Part shown: piece after piece, positions 55,903-64,000 of the stretch
How the letters are laid out: each line of letters opens with the position of its first letter
Position numbering within the stretch: the stretch's first letter is position 1
Assembly: GCA_018902795.1 (NCBI GenBank)
Contig: JAHIQD010000011.1
Coordinates: 1-64,000, forward strand
Length of the DNA: 64,000 bases
Direction: 5' to 3'
Source: Bacteroidota bacterium
GTDB lineage: Bacteria; Bacteroidota; Bacteroidia; Flavobacteriales; Weeksellaceae
Notes under the pieces: generated by a model
Database searches by the model: none
Told to the model about the DNA's origin: nothing
Seen by the model: only the letters and a program-made list of their open reading frames with translations
Made by a program: the position numbers and the translations under genes

Positions 55903-58107
55903 ATGAAAACAAATACCGCCGATTTATCGAAGGAACTCAAAAAATATTTCGGCTTCTCAACGTTTAAAGGTCAGCAGGAAGAAATTATTAAAAATTTACT
56001 CGAAGGTAAAGATATTTTTGTTTTAATGCCCACCGGTGGCGGAAAATCTCTTTGTTATCAGCTTCCCGCGCTCATTTCGGAAGGAACTGCAATCGTGGTT
56101 TCGCCTCTTATTGCTTTGATGAAAAACCAGGTGGATGCCGTGAACGGGCTTTCATCTGATGAAGGTGTTGCCCACGTTTTAAATTCTTCACTGAATAAAA
56201 CGCAGACTAAACAGGTTTTTGATGATATAAAGGCCGGGAAGACCAAACTGTTATACGTGGCTCCAGAATCTTTAATTAAGGAAGAATATCTTGAATTTCT
56301 TAGGGAGGTCACCATTTCTTTCGTAGCCATCGATGAAGCGCACTGTATCTCCGAATGGGGACATGATTTCCGCCCCGAATACCGAAACCTTAAACTGATT
56401 ATTGACAAAATTGCCGATGTTCCCGTGATTGCCTTAACAGCGACCGCAACACCGAAAGTTCAGGATGACATTCAGAAAACACTTGGAATGTCCAAAGCGC
56501 TGGTTTTTAAAGAGAGTTTCAACCGCCCGAATCTTTTTTATGAAGTAAGACCGAAAGTGAATATTGACAGGGAAATTGTAAAATTCATCAATCAGCATAA
56601 AGGAAAATCCGGGATTGTATATTGTTTGAGCCGGAGAAAAGTGGAAGAATTTGCCCAACTTCTTCAGGTAAACGGCATCAACGCGCTTCCTTATCATGCC
56701 GGTTTAGACCAAAAAACCAGGGTGATGAATCAGGATAAATTCCTTATGGAAGACGCTGATGTGATCGTCGCAACCATTGCATTCGGGATGGGAATTGATA
56801 AGCCTGATGTAAGATTTGTGATTCATTATGACATTCCGAAATCGTTGGAAAGTTATTATCAGGAAACCGGTAGAGCGGGAAGAGACGGCGGTGAAGGAAT
56901 TTGCTTGGCTTTCTATGACCCGAAAGATATTGAAAAATTAGAGAAATTTCTAGCTCAGAAACCTGTTTCCGAAAGAGAAATCGGTCTTCAGCTATTAAAT
57001 GAAGTGGTTGGTTATGCCGAAACCTCGATGAGCAGAAGACAGTATATTCTGTATTATTTCGGGGAACAGTTTGATCCGGTCAACGGCGACGGTGCACAGA
57101 TGTGTGATAATTCTGTCAATCCGCCGAAACTGAAAGATGCAACAAAAGAACTGAAATTGGTTCTGACTTTAGTAAAAGAACTGGAGGAAAAATTTAAAAC
57201 AAAAGATTTAATTTCGGTCATTGTTGGGAAGGAAAATCCCGTTACAAAATCTTATAAACTCGAAACTACAAAACACTTCGGAATCGGAAGAAATGAAGAA
57301 GAAAATTTCTGGAAATCGATTATCCGTCAGGCGACCGTTCAGGATTTTCTGCAAAAGGATATCGAAACTTATGGTGTTTTAAAAGTCACCGAAAAAGGGC
57401 TGAAAGTGATTGCAGGGAAAGACAAAAGTCCTTTCCTTATCGCAGAAGACCGAGAATATGATTTGGCACAGACGAAAGCAGATTCCGATCAGGTTCAGGT
57501 TCAGCAAAGCAGTGGATTGGACGAAAATCTGTTCAATCAGTTAAAAGAATTACGCAAAACGGTCGCTAAAAAACAGGGCATTCCGCCTTACACCGTTTTT
57601 ATGGATCCCAGTTTGGAAGATATGACCGTGCAGTATCCGATCAGCATTGAAGAAATTGGAAAAATTTACGGAGTTGGAGATGGAAAAGCCAAGAAATTCG
57701 GGAAAGAATTTGCTGACTACATCAAAAAATATGTAGAGGAAAACAACATCGAAAGAACTCAGGATATGGTGCTGAAACAGGTTGCGAATAAATCGAGCCA
57801 TAAAGTTTTCATCATTCAGAGTACTGACAAAAAAATTGATCTGGAAGACATTGCTAAAGCCAAAAATCTTTCGATGGAAGATTTGTTGAAGGAAATGGAA
57901 CGGATTGTTTATCAGGGAACCAAGTTGAATATTGACTATTATATCGACGAAAATTTTGATGAAGATATTGTAGAAGAATTTATGGAATTTATGGGCGAAA
58001 GCGAAAGCGACAGCATGAAAGTACTTCTATCCGAATTCGGTGATGATTTGAGCGATGAAGAGGTGAGAATGCTGAGGATCAAGTTTATCTCAGATGTAGC
58101 AAATTAA
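55903..58107 (+). CDS. recQ: ATP-dependent DNA helicase RecQ
   Basis: A 734-residue helicase: Walker A MPTGGGKSLCYQLPAL (about 43-58), DEAH box AIDEAHCISEWGHDFRPEY (about 143-162), motif VI YYQETGRAGRDG (about 319-330), the RecQ C-terminal domain (about 340-510), an HRDC domain (about 535-610; PPYTVFMDPSLEDM) and an acidic C-terminal tail of about 70 residues. The zinc-ligand Cys residues of RQC are mostly absent: the region around YFGEQFDPVNGDGAQMCDNS has a single Cys, so metal binding there is doubtful. It acts in DNA repair and recombination. Confidence 0.93.
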   Translation: MKTNTADLSKELKKYFGFSTFKGQQEEIIKNLLEGKDIFVLMPTGGGKSLCYQLPALISEGTAIVVSPLIALMKNQVDAVNGLSSDEGVAHVLNSSLNKTQTKQVFDDIKAGKTKLLYVAPESLIKEEYLEFLREVTISFVAIDEAHCISEWGHDFRPEYRNLKLIIDKIADVPVIALTATATPKVQDDIQKTLGMSKALVFKESFNRPNLFYEVRPKVNIDREIVKFINQHKGKSGIVYCLSRRKVEEFAQLLQVNGINALPYHAGLDQKTRVMNQDKFLMEDADVIVATIAFGMGIDKPDVRFVIHYDIPKSLESYYQETGRAGRDGGEGICLAFYDPKDIEKLEKFLAQKPVSEREIGLQLLNEVVGYAETSMSRRQYILYYFGEQFDPVNGDGAQMCDNSVNPPKLKDATKELKLVLTLVKELEEKFKTKDLISVIVGKENPVTKSYKLETTKHFGIGRNEEENFWKSIIRQATVQDFLQKDIETYGVLKVTEKGLKVIAGKDKSPFLIAEDREYDLAQTKADSDQVQVQQSSGLDENLFNQLKELRKTVAKKQGIPPYTVFMDPSLEDMTVQYPISIEEIGKIYGVGDGKAKKFGKEFADYIKKYVEENNIERTQDMVLKQVANKSSHKVFIIQSTDKKIDLEDIAKAKNLSMEDLLKEMERIVYQGTKLNIDYYIDENFDEDIVEEFMEFMGESESDSMKVLLSEFGDDLSDEEVRMLRIKFISDVAN

Positions 58108-58119
58108 AATTTTTAACAA

Positions 58120-58359
58120 ATGCACGAAAAAAGCTTACATCAAAAACAGGAAATCCTCAATTGGCTTTTGTCTCTGGAGGATGAAGTGATGATCAGTAAG
58201 ATCGATGAGTTCCGTAAAGAAATGTTATCGCATCATATCGTAAGTGAGTCTCAAACTGAATTTAATGTAAAAGATGATTTTGATGAAAGGTTTGCCAAAG
58301 GTATTCCGCATGAGGAAATGAAAAAGAGAACTGCGGAATACATCAACAGTTTACCATAG
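58120..58359 (+). CDS. Small protein, possible antitoxin of the pair
   Basis: A 79-residue protein with a helical N-terminal half (HQKQEILNWLLSLEDEVMIS) and an acidic, probably flexible middle, then FDERFAKGIPHEEMKKRTAEYI at the end. This layout (N-terminal helices, then a linear toxin-binding tail of the F...i..G.i..ee type) is that of Bacteroidetes antitoxins. It lies 12 bases after recQ and 32 before the next small gene. Assignment is moderate; no DNA-binding motif is clear. Confidence 0.55.
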   Translation: MHEKSLHQKQEILNWLLSLEDEVMISKIDEFRKEMLSHHIVSESQTEFNVKDDFDERFAKGIPHEEMKKRTAEYINSLP

Positions 58360-58391
58360 AAAAAATAATCGTTTATCAACCTTTTTTTGAA

Positions 58392-58679
58392 ATGATTATT
58401 AATAAGTTGATTGATGTTTTATTTGAATATGAGTATTTTGGCTATCGAAGTTCAGCGGTTTCCTACACCGATAAAATTTATGCTTTTATTGCAGAAAATA
58501 TCGACAAACCAATTGTTAGATTCACGCCCCCTTCCCATCAAAAATACGGTAAAAAATATCTGAAATATAAAGCCAATCCACAAACAACCTGGTATATTTT
58601 CTTTGATCAAAAGGAGGGGAAATATCTCGTCAATCATATTCTGAACAATCATTCCAAAGATTTTCCTGAATTGTTGTAG
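58392..58679 (+). CDS. Small protein, possible RelE/ParE-like toxin
   Basis: A 95-residue protein ending in a beta-rich region: KANPQTTWYIFFDQKEGKYL (about 60-79), then VNHILNNHSKDF. The TTWYIFF core followed by a strand and NNH is common to small Bacteroidetes proteins classed with RelE/ParE-like toxins, and its gene follows a possible antitoxin gene. The start at 58392 is followed closely by no other ATG. Toxicity is inferred, not shown. Confidence 0.5.
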   Translation: MIINKLIDVLFEYEYFGYRSSAVSYTDKIYAFIAENIDKPIVRFTPPSHQKYGKKYLKYKANPQTTWYIFFDQKEGKYLVNHILNNHSKDFPELL

Positions 58680-58733
58680 ATTTGGTTAAGTAACATTATA
58701 AGGCTTTTTCAATTCATTAAAAACAGCAAAACT

Positions 58734-59828
58734 TTGGTAGAAAGTCGGAAAAAAATCTCCATCATATTCATCCTTCCCGATTTGGAAACAGGCGGTGCAG
58801 AACGCATTGTCACTACTATTGCTAATCATTTGCCAAGAGAAAAATTTGAGCCGAAAATTTTGCTGTTAAGGAAAGAAGGTGGTTATCTGGAGTTTCTGAA
58901 TGATGATGTGGAAATTATTGATATCAAAACTCCCAGAATCCGGCATTCTTTAAAACCGATTTTACTCGAAATCAAAAGAAGAAAACCGGATATTGTTTTC
59001 AGTGGTTTTGGCGAAATAAATGCCTATCTTTCTTTATTTATCAGATTTTTTCCGAAAACTAAATTCATTGCAAGAGAAACCAATGTCGTTTCCAAACATG
59101 TCACACGAAAGGAAATCCGTTTTTTCTACAAATTTTACAACAATTATCACCGCATTATCTGTCAGAGTGATGATATGCAGCATGATTTAATTGAGAATTT
59201 CAATATTAAAAAAGAAAAAATCAGTAAAATCAACAATCCTGTAGATTTTGATTTTATTGAAGAAAAATTGAACATTTCAGAAAAACCTGAAAGTTTTAAG
59301 ATCTGTTTTAAAAATGTAGTTGCCATCGGGAATTTGTCTTCCAGAAAAGGTTTCGACAATTTACTGAAAGTTTTCAGCCACTTAAAAGATGAGAAAATTC
59401 AACTTCATATTTTGGGCGACGGAAGAGATAAAGAGCTGTTGCTTCAGATGAAAGCTGATCTCCATCTCGAAAATGTAATTTTCCATGGACAGCAGAAAAA
59501 TCCTTATCAGTTTTTGAAATTTGCCGATTTATTCATTCTTTCCTCCCGATATGAAGGTTTCCCGAATGTTTTGTTGGAAGCAGGTGCGTGCGGAACTTAT
59601 TCTTTGGCAAACAGATGCCCCGGCGGAATTTCTGAGATTATTCAACCTGATGTCAATGGAGAGATTGCTGATATCGAAAATCATCATCAGTTTGCGGAAA
59701 AAATACTTGAGGTCTTAAAAAAGGATCATAATAAAGATTCCATTAAAAATTCTATCAAATTGCGCTTCTCTAAAGAGTTGATTCTTACCAAATATGAGAA
59801 TTTGTTTCTTAAAATTTTCAAAATGTAA
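58734..59828 (+). CDS. Glycosyltransferase family 4 (GT4)
   Basis: 364 residues from a TTG at 58734 (VESRKKISIIFILPDL); no ATG exists between the preceding in-frame stop and the first conserved residues, so TTG is the likely start. GT-B fold: ILPDLETGGAERIVTTIAN (about 12-30), donor-site VAIGNLSSRKGFDNLLKVF (about 196-214), and E-x7-E type RYEGFPNVLLEAGACG (about 273-288). It transfers a sugar from a nucleotide donor, perhaps to a cell-surface glycan. It stands alone, so the acceptor is unknown. Confidence 0.88.
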   Translation: MVESRKKISIIFILPDLETGGAERIVTTIANHLPREKFEPKILLLRKEGGYLEFLNDDVEIIDIKTPRIRHSLKPILLEIKRRKPDIVFSGFGEINAYLSLFIRFFPKTKFIARETNVVSKHVTRKEIRFFYKFYNNYHRIICQSDDMQHDLIENFNIKKEKISKINNPVDFDFIEEKLNISEKPESFKICFKNVVAIGNLSSRKGFDNLLKVFSHLKDEKIQLHILGDGRDKELLLQMKADLHLENVIFHGQQKNPYQFLKFADLFILSSRYEGFPNVLLEAGACGTYSLANRCPGGISEIIQPDVNGEIADIENHHQFAEKILEVLKKDHNKDSIKNSIKLRFSKELILTKYENLFLKIFKM

Positions 59829-59926
59829 ACTAGCAGCCTTGGTAGGGATTATAGTGAAATGATTGTTTGTATTTTAATTTAAGATTAATTTTTTATTATG
59901 ATTTCGGTCATATTAATTAACATTAA

Positions 59927-60004
59927 TTGTAAACTTTTTTAGTTTATTAAAAAGTTATAAACTTGATAATCAATCTTATAGATAAATAAATTTGTAAACT
60001 TTTT
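59927..60004. repeat. Repeated TTGTAAACTTTTT, two copies upstream of nrdJ
   Basis: Identical 13-base copies at 59927-59939 and 59992-60004, 65 bases apart, in the A+T-rich space before nrdJ. Between them lies AAGTTATAAACTT, nearly palindromic. A regulatory role is possible; no B12 riboswitch (no B12-box or long structured leader) is seen. Confidence 0.4.
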
Positions 60005-60053
60005 GTATTTCAGATAAACTGTTGTATTTTTAAAATCAACAAAATATACAACT

Positions 60054-62606
60054 ATGGAAGCTGGAGTATCCGCAAAAAAAAGTAAAACATTTACTTACGA
60101 AGATGCATATCAATCAACCTTAAAATATTTTGATGGTGATGATCTCGCCGCAAAAGTGTGGGTAAGTAAATACGCGCTGAAAGATTCAGACGGAAATATC
60201 TACGAACAGACTCCCGACGATATGCACCGTAGGATTTCTTCGGAAGTAGCAAGAATCGAAGCAAAATATCCCAATCCGCTTTCTGAACAGGAAATTTTCG
60301 ATCTCATTAAAAATTTTAAATATATTATTCCACAGGGAAGTCCGATGACTGGAATTGGTAACAGTTTTCAGATTGCATCGCTTTCCAACTGTTTTGTCAT
60401 TGGCAGCGGAACCCAGAGTGATTCCTACGGAAGCATCATGAAAATTGATGAAGAGCAGGTACAGCTGATGAAAAGACGTGGCGGTGTTGGTCATGATTTG
60501 TCACACATCCGCCCGAAAGGTTCGGCAGTGAAAAATTCCGCGCTTACTTCTACCGGTTTAGTTCCGTTTATGGAAAGATATTCCAATTCCACGCGGGAAG
60601 TTGCTCAGGATGGAAGAAGAGGCGCACTGATGCTTTCTGTTTCCATTAATCATCCGGATTCTGAAGATTTCGTGAATGCCAAGCTGGAGCAGGGAAAAAT
60701 TACAGGCGCCAATATTTCGGTAAGGATTGATGATGAATTCATGAAAGCGGTTGTTGGAAAAGAAGATTATATTCAGAAATATCCACTCCATAGCGACCAT
60801 CCGAAGTTTCAGAAGAAAATAAAAGCAACAGATTTATGGGATAAAATCATTCATAATGCCTGGAAATCCGCAGAACCGGGAATTCTTTTCTGGGACACGA
60901 TTATCCGCGAATCTTTACCCGACTGTTATGCGGATTTGGGTTACGAAACGGTTTCTACCAATCCGTGCGGAGAAATTCCGTTGTGTCCGTATGATTCATG
61001 CAGGCTTTTGGCGGTAAATCTCTTTTCTTACGTCGAAAATCCGTTTACAAAAAAAGCACAATTCAATTTTGAACTTTTTAAAAAACACGTCGGTTATGCC
61101 CAAAGAATGATGGATGATATCATCGATCTGGAAATGGAGAAAATTGATGCGATTCTTCTTAAAATAGAATCCGATCCGGAAGGAAACGAAATTAAAGCTA
61201 CTGAAAAAAATCTCTGGACAAAAATTCGCGAGAAAACCATTGAAGGCAGACGAACAGGTGTTGGAATTACGGCGGAAGGTGATATGTTGGCCGCTTTAAA
61301 TATTCAATACGGAAGCAAAGAAGGCAACGAGTTTTCTACTTTAGTTCATAAAACTTTAGCACTTGCAGCCTACCGTTCTTCAGTAGATATGGCGAAGGAA
61401 AGAGGAGCTTTTGGGATTTATGATGCGAAAAGGGAAGCTAAAAATCCTTTCATTCTAAGGATAAAAGAAGCTGATCCTGATTTATATAAAGACTTAAAGG
61501 AATTCGGCAGAAGAAATATTGCTTTGCTTACGATTGCGCCCACAGGAAGCACTTCGCTGATGTCGCAAACCACATCGGGCATTGAACCAGTTTTTCTTCC
61601 TGTTTACAAAAGACGGAGAAAAGTAAATCCTAATGATAAAGACGTCCGGGTTGATTTTGTGGATGAAGTAGGGGATTCCTGGGAAGAATATCTGGTTTTC
61701 CATCACCGTTTCAAGCAATGGATGGAAGTGAACGGAATGGATACCGACAAAAAATATACTCAGGAAGAAATCAATAACATCATTGAAGTTTCGCCGTATT
61801 ACAAAGCCACTTCCAATGATGTAGACTGGCTGAGCAAGGTGGAAATGCAGGGCGCCATTCAGAAATGGGTGGATCATTCCATTTCGGTGACTATTAATAT
61901 TCCGAATGATGCGACAGAAGAACTGGTAAATCAGCTGTATATCAAAGCCTGGGAAGTTGGTTGCAAAGGCGTTACTGTTTATCGCGACGGTTCACGTTCC
62001 GGAGTTTTAATTTCCAGTGAGGAGAAAAAAGAGGAGAAAACTGAAATTCTGCAGCCCGTTTTTCCGACGAAGAGACCTCACGTTTTAGAAGCTGAAATCG
62101 TCCGTTTTCAGAACAATAAAGACAAATGGATTGCTTTTGTAGGCTTAATCGACAAAAAGCCTTACGAAATATTCACCGGTTTGGCCGATGACGAAGAAGG
62201 TATTGCGCTTCCGCGCTGGGTAAATGAAGGACTCATTATTAAAAACCGCGACGAAGACGGAAAATCCCGTTACGATTTTCAGTTTACCAATTTGCGTGGC
62301 TATAAAACCACAATTGAGGGGCTTTCACATAAATTCAATCCGGAATTCTGGAATTATGCAAAACTGATTTCCGGAACGTTAAGACATGGAATGCCGATTG
62401 AAAATGTGGTAGAGCTCATCAACCATATTGAACTTGATTCCGAATCCATCAACAACTGGAAAGCCGGTGTTGCTCGCGCTTTGAAACGTTATATTCCGGA
62501 TGGAACAGATGCCGGTGGAAAATGTTCCAATTGTGGTTCCGACCAGGTGGTGTATCAGGAAGGATGTTTGATTTGTAAGAATTGTGGCAGTTCTAAGTGT
62601 GGGTAA
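60054..62606 (+). CDS. nrdJ: Adenosylcobalamin-dependent ribonucleotide reductase (class II, NrdJ)
   Basis: An 850-residue reductase. It has the radical-site loop with NPCGEIPLCPYDSC (about 302-315; thiyl Cys in N-P-C-G-E), the earlier redox Cys in SLSNCFVIGSG (about 109-119), and the phosphate loop APTGSTSLMSQTTSGIEP (about 495-512). The C-terminus is a zinc-ribbon-like tail (CSNCGSDQ, then CLICKNCGSSKCG). The class II members use B12, not oxygen or NrdB, to make deoxyribonucleotides. No NrdB gene is next to it. The preceding 225 bases are non-coding. Confidence 0.93.
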   Translation: MEAGVSAKKSKTFTYEDAYQSTLKYFDGDDLAAKVWVSKYALKDSDGNIYEQTPDDMHRRISSEVARIEAKYPNPLSEQEIFDLIKNFKYIIPQGSPMTGIGNSFQIASLSNCFVIGSGTQSDSYGSIMKIDEEQVQLMKRRGGVGHDLSHIRPKGSAVKNSALTSTGLVPFMERYSNSTREVAQDGRRGALMLSVSINHPDSEDFVNAKLEQGKITGANISVRIDDEFMKAVVGKEDYIQKYPLHSDHPKFQKKIKATDLWDKIIHNAWKSAEPGILFWDTIIRESLPDCYADLGYETVSTNPCGEIPLCPYDSCRLLAVNLFSYVENPFTKKAQFNFELFKKHVGYAQRMMDDIIDLEMEKIDAILLKIESDPEGNEIKATEKNLWTKIREKTIEGRRTGVGITAEGDMLAALNIQYGSKEGNEFSTLVHKTLALAAYRSSVDMAKERGAFGIYDAKREAKNPFILRIKEADPDLYKDLKEFGRRNIALLTIAPTGSTSLMSQTTSGIEPVFLPVYKRRRKVNPNDKDVRVDFVDEVGDSWEEYLVFHHRFKQWMEVNGMDTDKKYTQEEINNIIEVSPYYKATSNDVDWLSKVEMQGAIQKWVDHSISVTINIPNDATEELVNQLYIKAWEVGCKGVTVYRDGSRSGVLISSEEKKEEKTEILQPVFPTKRPHVLEAEIVRFQNNKDKWIAFVGLIDKKPYEIFTGLADDEEGIALPRWVNEGLIIKNRDEDGKSRYDFQFTNLRGYKTTIEGLSHKFNPEFWNYAKLISGTLRHGMPIENVVELINHIELDSESINNWKAGVARALKRYIPDGTDAGGKCSNCGSDQVVYQEGCLICKNCGSSKCG

Positions 62607-62667
62607 AATAGAAAATTGTTAAAGATACTTTCTAAAATAATTAGTTTAAAATCTACGGGAATCTCGC

Positions 62668-62697
62668 TTTCTACAGGCGAAAATTTTTGTAATTTTG
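62668..62697 (+). promoter_or_regulatory. Promoter of lpdA
   Basis: TTTC at 62668-62671, 18 bases, then TAATTTTG at 62690-62697. The second box is a perfect TAnnTTTG match and the spacing suits the Bacteroidetes -33/-7 promoter. The ATG follows at 62736. Confidence 0.5.
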
Positions 62698-62735
62698 TAC
62701 AACTTTAATTTTTAATAAATCAAATAAATATAAAA

Positions 62736-64000
62736 ATGAGTCAATTTGATGTTACCGTTATCGGTTCCGGTCCTGGAGGATATGTTGCAGCAATCCGCTG
62801 CGCACAGTTAGGTTTGAAAACTGCTATTATTGAAAAATATCCTACGATGGGCGGTACTTGCCTGAATGTTGGATGTATCCCTTCCAAAGCACTTTTGGAC
62901 AGTTCTGAACATTTCGAAAACGCAAAACACAATTTCGCCAACCACGGCATTATCATCGACGAGCCAAAAGCAGATTTGGCAAGAATGATTGCCAGAAAAA
63001 ACGAAGTGGTAGACCAAACGACAAAAGGAATTACCTTCTTGATGGACAAAAATAAAATCACCGTTTTTGAAGGCGTTGGTAGCTTTGAATCTTCAACCCA
63101 GGTAAAAGTGACTAAAACCGACGGTTCATCAGAAATCATCGATTCAAAATATATCATTATCGCGACCGGTTCCAAACCAAGTTCGCTGCCTTTCATTACA
63201 CTGGATAAAGAAAGAGTAATTACTTCTACAGAAGCTTTAAACCTTAAAGAAATCCCGAAACATTTAGTCGTAATCGGCGGTGGAGTAATCGGTCTTGAAT
63301 TGGGATCAGTTTACAAAAGATTAGGTTCTGAAGTAACTGTGGTTGAATTTATGGATAAAATCATCCCAACAATGGACGGTGCTTTATCGAAAGAACTCAA
63401 CAAAGTTTTAAGAAAACAGGGTATCAAATTCATGCTTTCTACCGCTGTTCAGGCAGTGGAAAGAAACGGAGATTCTGTGAAAGTTACCGCGAAAGACAAA
63501 AAAGGAGAAGAAGTGGTGGTAGAAGGCGATTATGTTTTGGTTTCTGTAGGTAGAAAACCTTACACTGACGGACTTTCCCTCGAAAAAGCTGGTGTGGATT
63601 TAGACGAAAGAGGCAGAGTAAAAACCAATGAACATTTGCAAACCAACGTTTCCAATATTTATGCGATCGGTGACGTAGTTGCCGGTGCAATGTTGGCGCA
63701 CAAAGCTTCTGAAGAAGGCGTTTTGGTGGCAGAACAGCTTGCCGGACAAAAACCACATATCAATTACAATTTAATTCCTGGAGTAGTTTATACATGGCCG
63801 GAAGTTGCTGCAGTAGGAAAAACTGAGGAGCAGCTGAAAGCAGAAGGCGTTGCGATTAAAGTGGGTAATTTCCCAATGAGAGCTTTGGGAAGAAGCCGTG
63901 CTTCAGGCGATCTGGATGGTTTTATTAAAATCATCGCTGACGAAAAAACCGATGAGGTTTTGGGCGTTCACATGATTGGTGCGAGAGCTGCAGACATGAT
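62736..64000 (+). CDS. lpdA: Dihydrolipoyl dehydrogenase (continues past the window end)
   Basis: The start ATG gives MSQFDVTVIGSGPGGYVAAI, the FAD-binding motif (GSGPGGY). The redox disulfide is in GGTCLNVGCIPSKALL (about 39-54). A NAD-binding motif VVIGGGVIGLELGSVY (about 180-195) follows, then the second FAD contact YAIGDVV (about 307-313). About 421 residues are visible; the C-terminal dimer domain with the catalytic His-Glu is outside. It is the E3 subunit of pyruvate and 2-oxoglutarate dehydrogenase complexes. It stands apart from nrdJ by 129 bases. Confidence 0.95.
   Translation, partial: MSQFDVTVIGSGPGGYVAAIRCAQLGLKTAIIEKYPTMGGTCLNVGCIPSKALLDSSEHFENAKHNFANHGIIIDEPKADLARMIARKNEVVDQTTKGITFLMDKNKITVFEGVGSFESSTQVKVTKTDGSSEIIDSKYIIIATGSKPSSLPFITLDKERVITSTEALNLKEIPKHLVVIGGGVIGLELGSVYKRLGSEVTVVEFMDKIIPTMDGALSKELNKVLRKQGIKFMLSTAVQAVERNGDSVKVTAKDKKGEEVVVEGDYVLVSVGRKPYTDGLSLEKAGVDLDERGRVKTNEHLQTNVSNIYAIGDVVAGAMLAHKASEEGVLVAEQLAGQKPHINYNLIPGVVYTWPEVAAVGKTEEQLKAEGVAIKVGNFPMRALGRSRASGDLDGFIKIIADEKTDEVLGVHMIGARAADM

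Noticed and set aside
59829..60053. Cobalamin riboswitch before nrdJ
   Set aside because: No conserved B12-box-like core or GC-containing helices; the region is almost pure A/T.
1..64000. CRISPR arrays, rRNA operons, insertion sequences
   Set aside because: No regularly spaced repeats, rRNA segments, or transposase genes with terminal inverted repeats were seen.

Overview
The window looks like chromosome from a low-GC Bacteroidota bacterium, most likely of class Flavobacteriia and the Chryseobacterium/Kaistella group (Weeksellaceae). This rests on protein character (Bacteroidetes-type Tra proteins, a POTRA outer-membrane protein, bacterial alpha-2-macroglobulin, lipoboxes), A-rich sequence instead of Shine-Dalgarno sites before genes, and several TAnnTTTG-type -7 promoter boxes. 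The genus is an inference; no rRNA is present.

Bases 1 to about 20,700 are the right part of an integrative conjugative element (ICE). All genes run left to right. The end of the VirB4-like ATPase TraG comes first, then four small secreted proteins, TraJ, TraK, a TraL-position protein, TraM, TraN, a VirD4-type coupling protein, an M23 peptidase, two DUF3945/DUF4099-like proteins, a lipoprotein, a 1691-residue Toprim-like/adenine methylase/helicase protein, a 314-base non-coding stretch rich in symmetric repeats, a 73-residue protein and a large serine recombinase. The recombinase gene runs into the 3' half of a tRNA-Arg(ACG) gene on the opposite strand, which marks the chromosomal junction. 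The relaxase, the early tra genes and the left end lie outside the window.

From 20.7 to 38.4 kb are chromosomal genes: a metal/cobalamin-type binding lipoprotein, MtgA, a COG4389 membrane protein, a DciA-like protein and RecF, a POTRA outer-membrane protein, a UbiA-like membrane protein, a giant alpha-2-macroglobulin that has lost its thioester motif, and a TolC-HlyD-ABC-2 permease export operon without an ATPase gene. From 38.4 to 42.5 kb are small regulatory or stress-type genes (Crp/Fnr, DUF1569, GNAT, VOC, DUF1801, SDR).

From 42.5 to 50.0 kb, on the minus strand, lies a complete catechol ortho-cleavage (beta-ketoadipate) operon: catB-catC-catA-pcaD-pcaIJ(fused)-FUSC membrane protein-pcaF. 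An AraC-type regulator gene lies upstream. The gap between regulator and operon holds a 10-base direct repeat with a 21-base period just upstream of a -7 box, a convincing AraC operator. Together the enzymes convert catechol to succinyl-CoA and acetyl-CoA. No catechol-producing enzyme is in the window.

From 50 to 64 kb are housekeeping genes (two hydrolases, SRPBCC protein, tatC, GNAT, kdsD-like, recQ, a glycosyltransferase, B12-dependent nrdJ, and lpdA running off the end) and a possible toxin-antitoxin pair after recQ. Two inverted copies of a dispersed extragenic repeat, with conserved flanks and a variable hairpin, lie at 41.13-41.25 and 52.98-53.09 kb.
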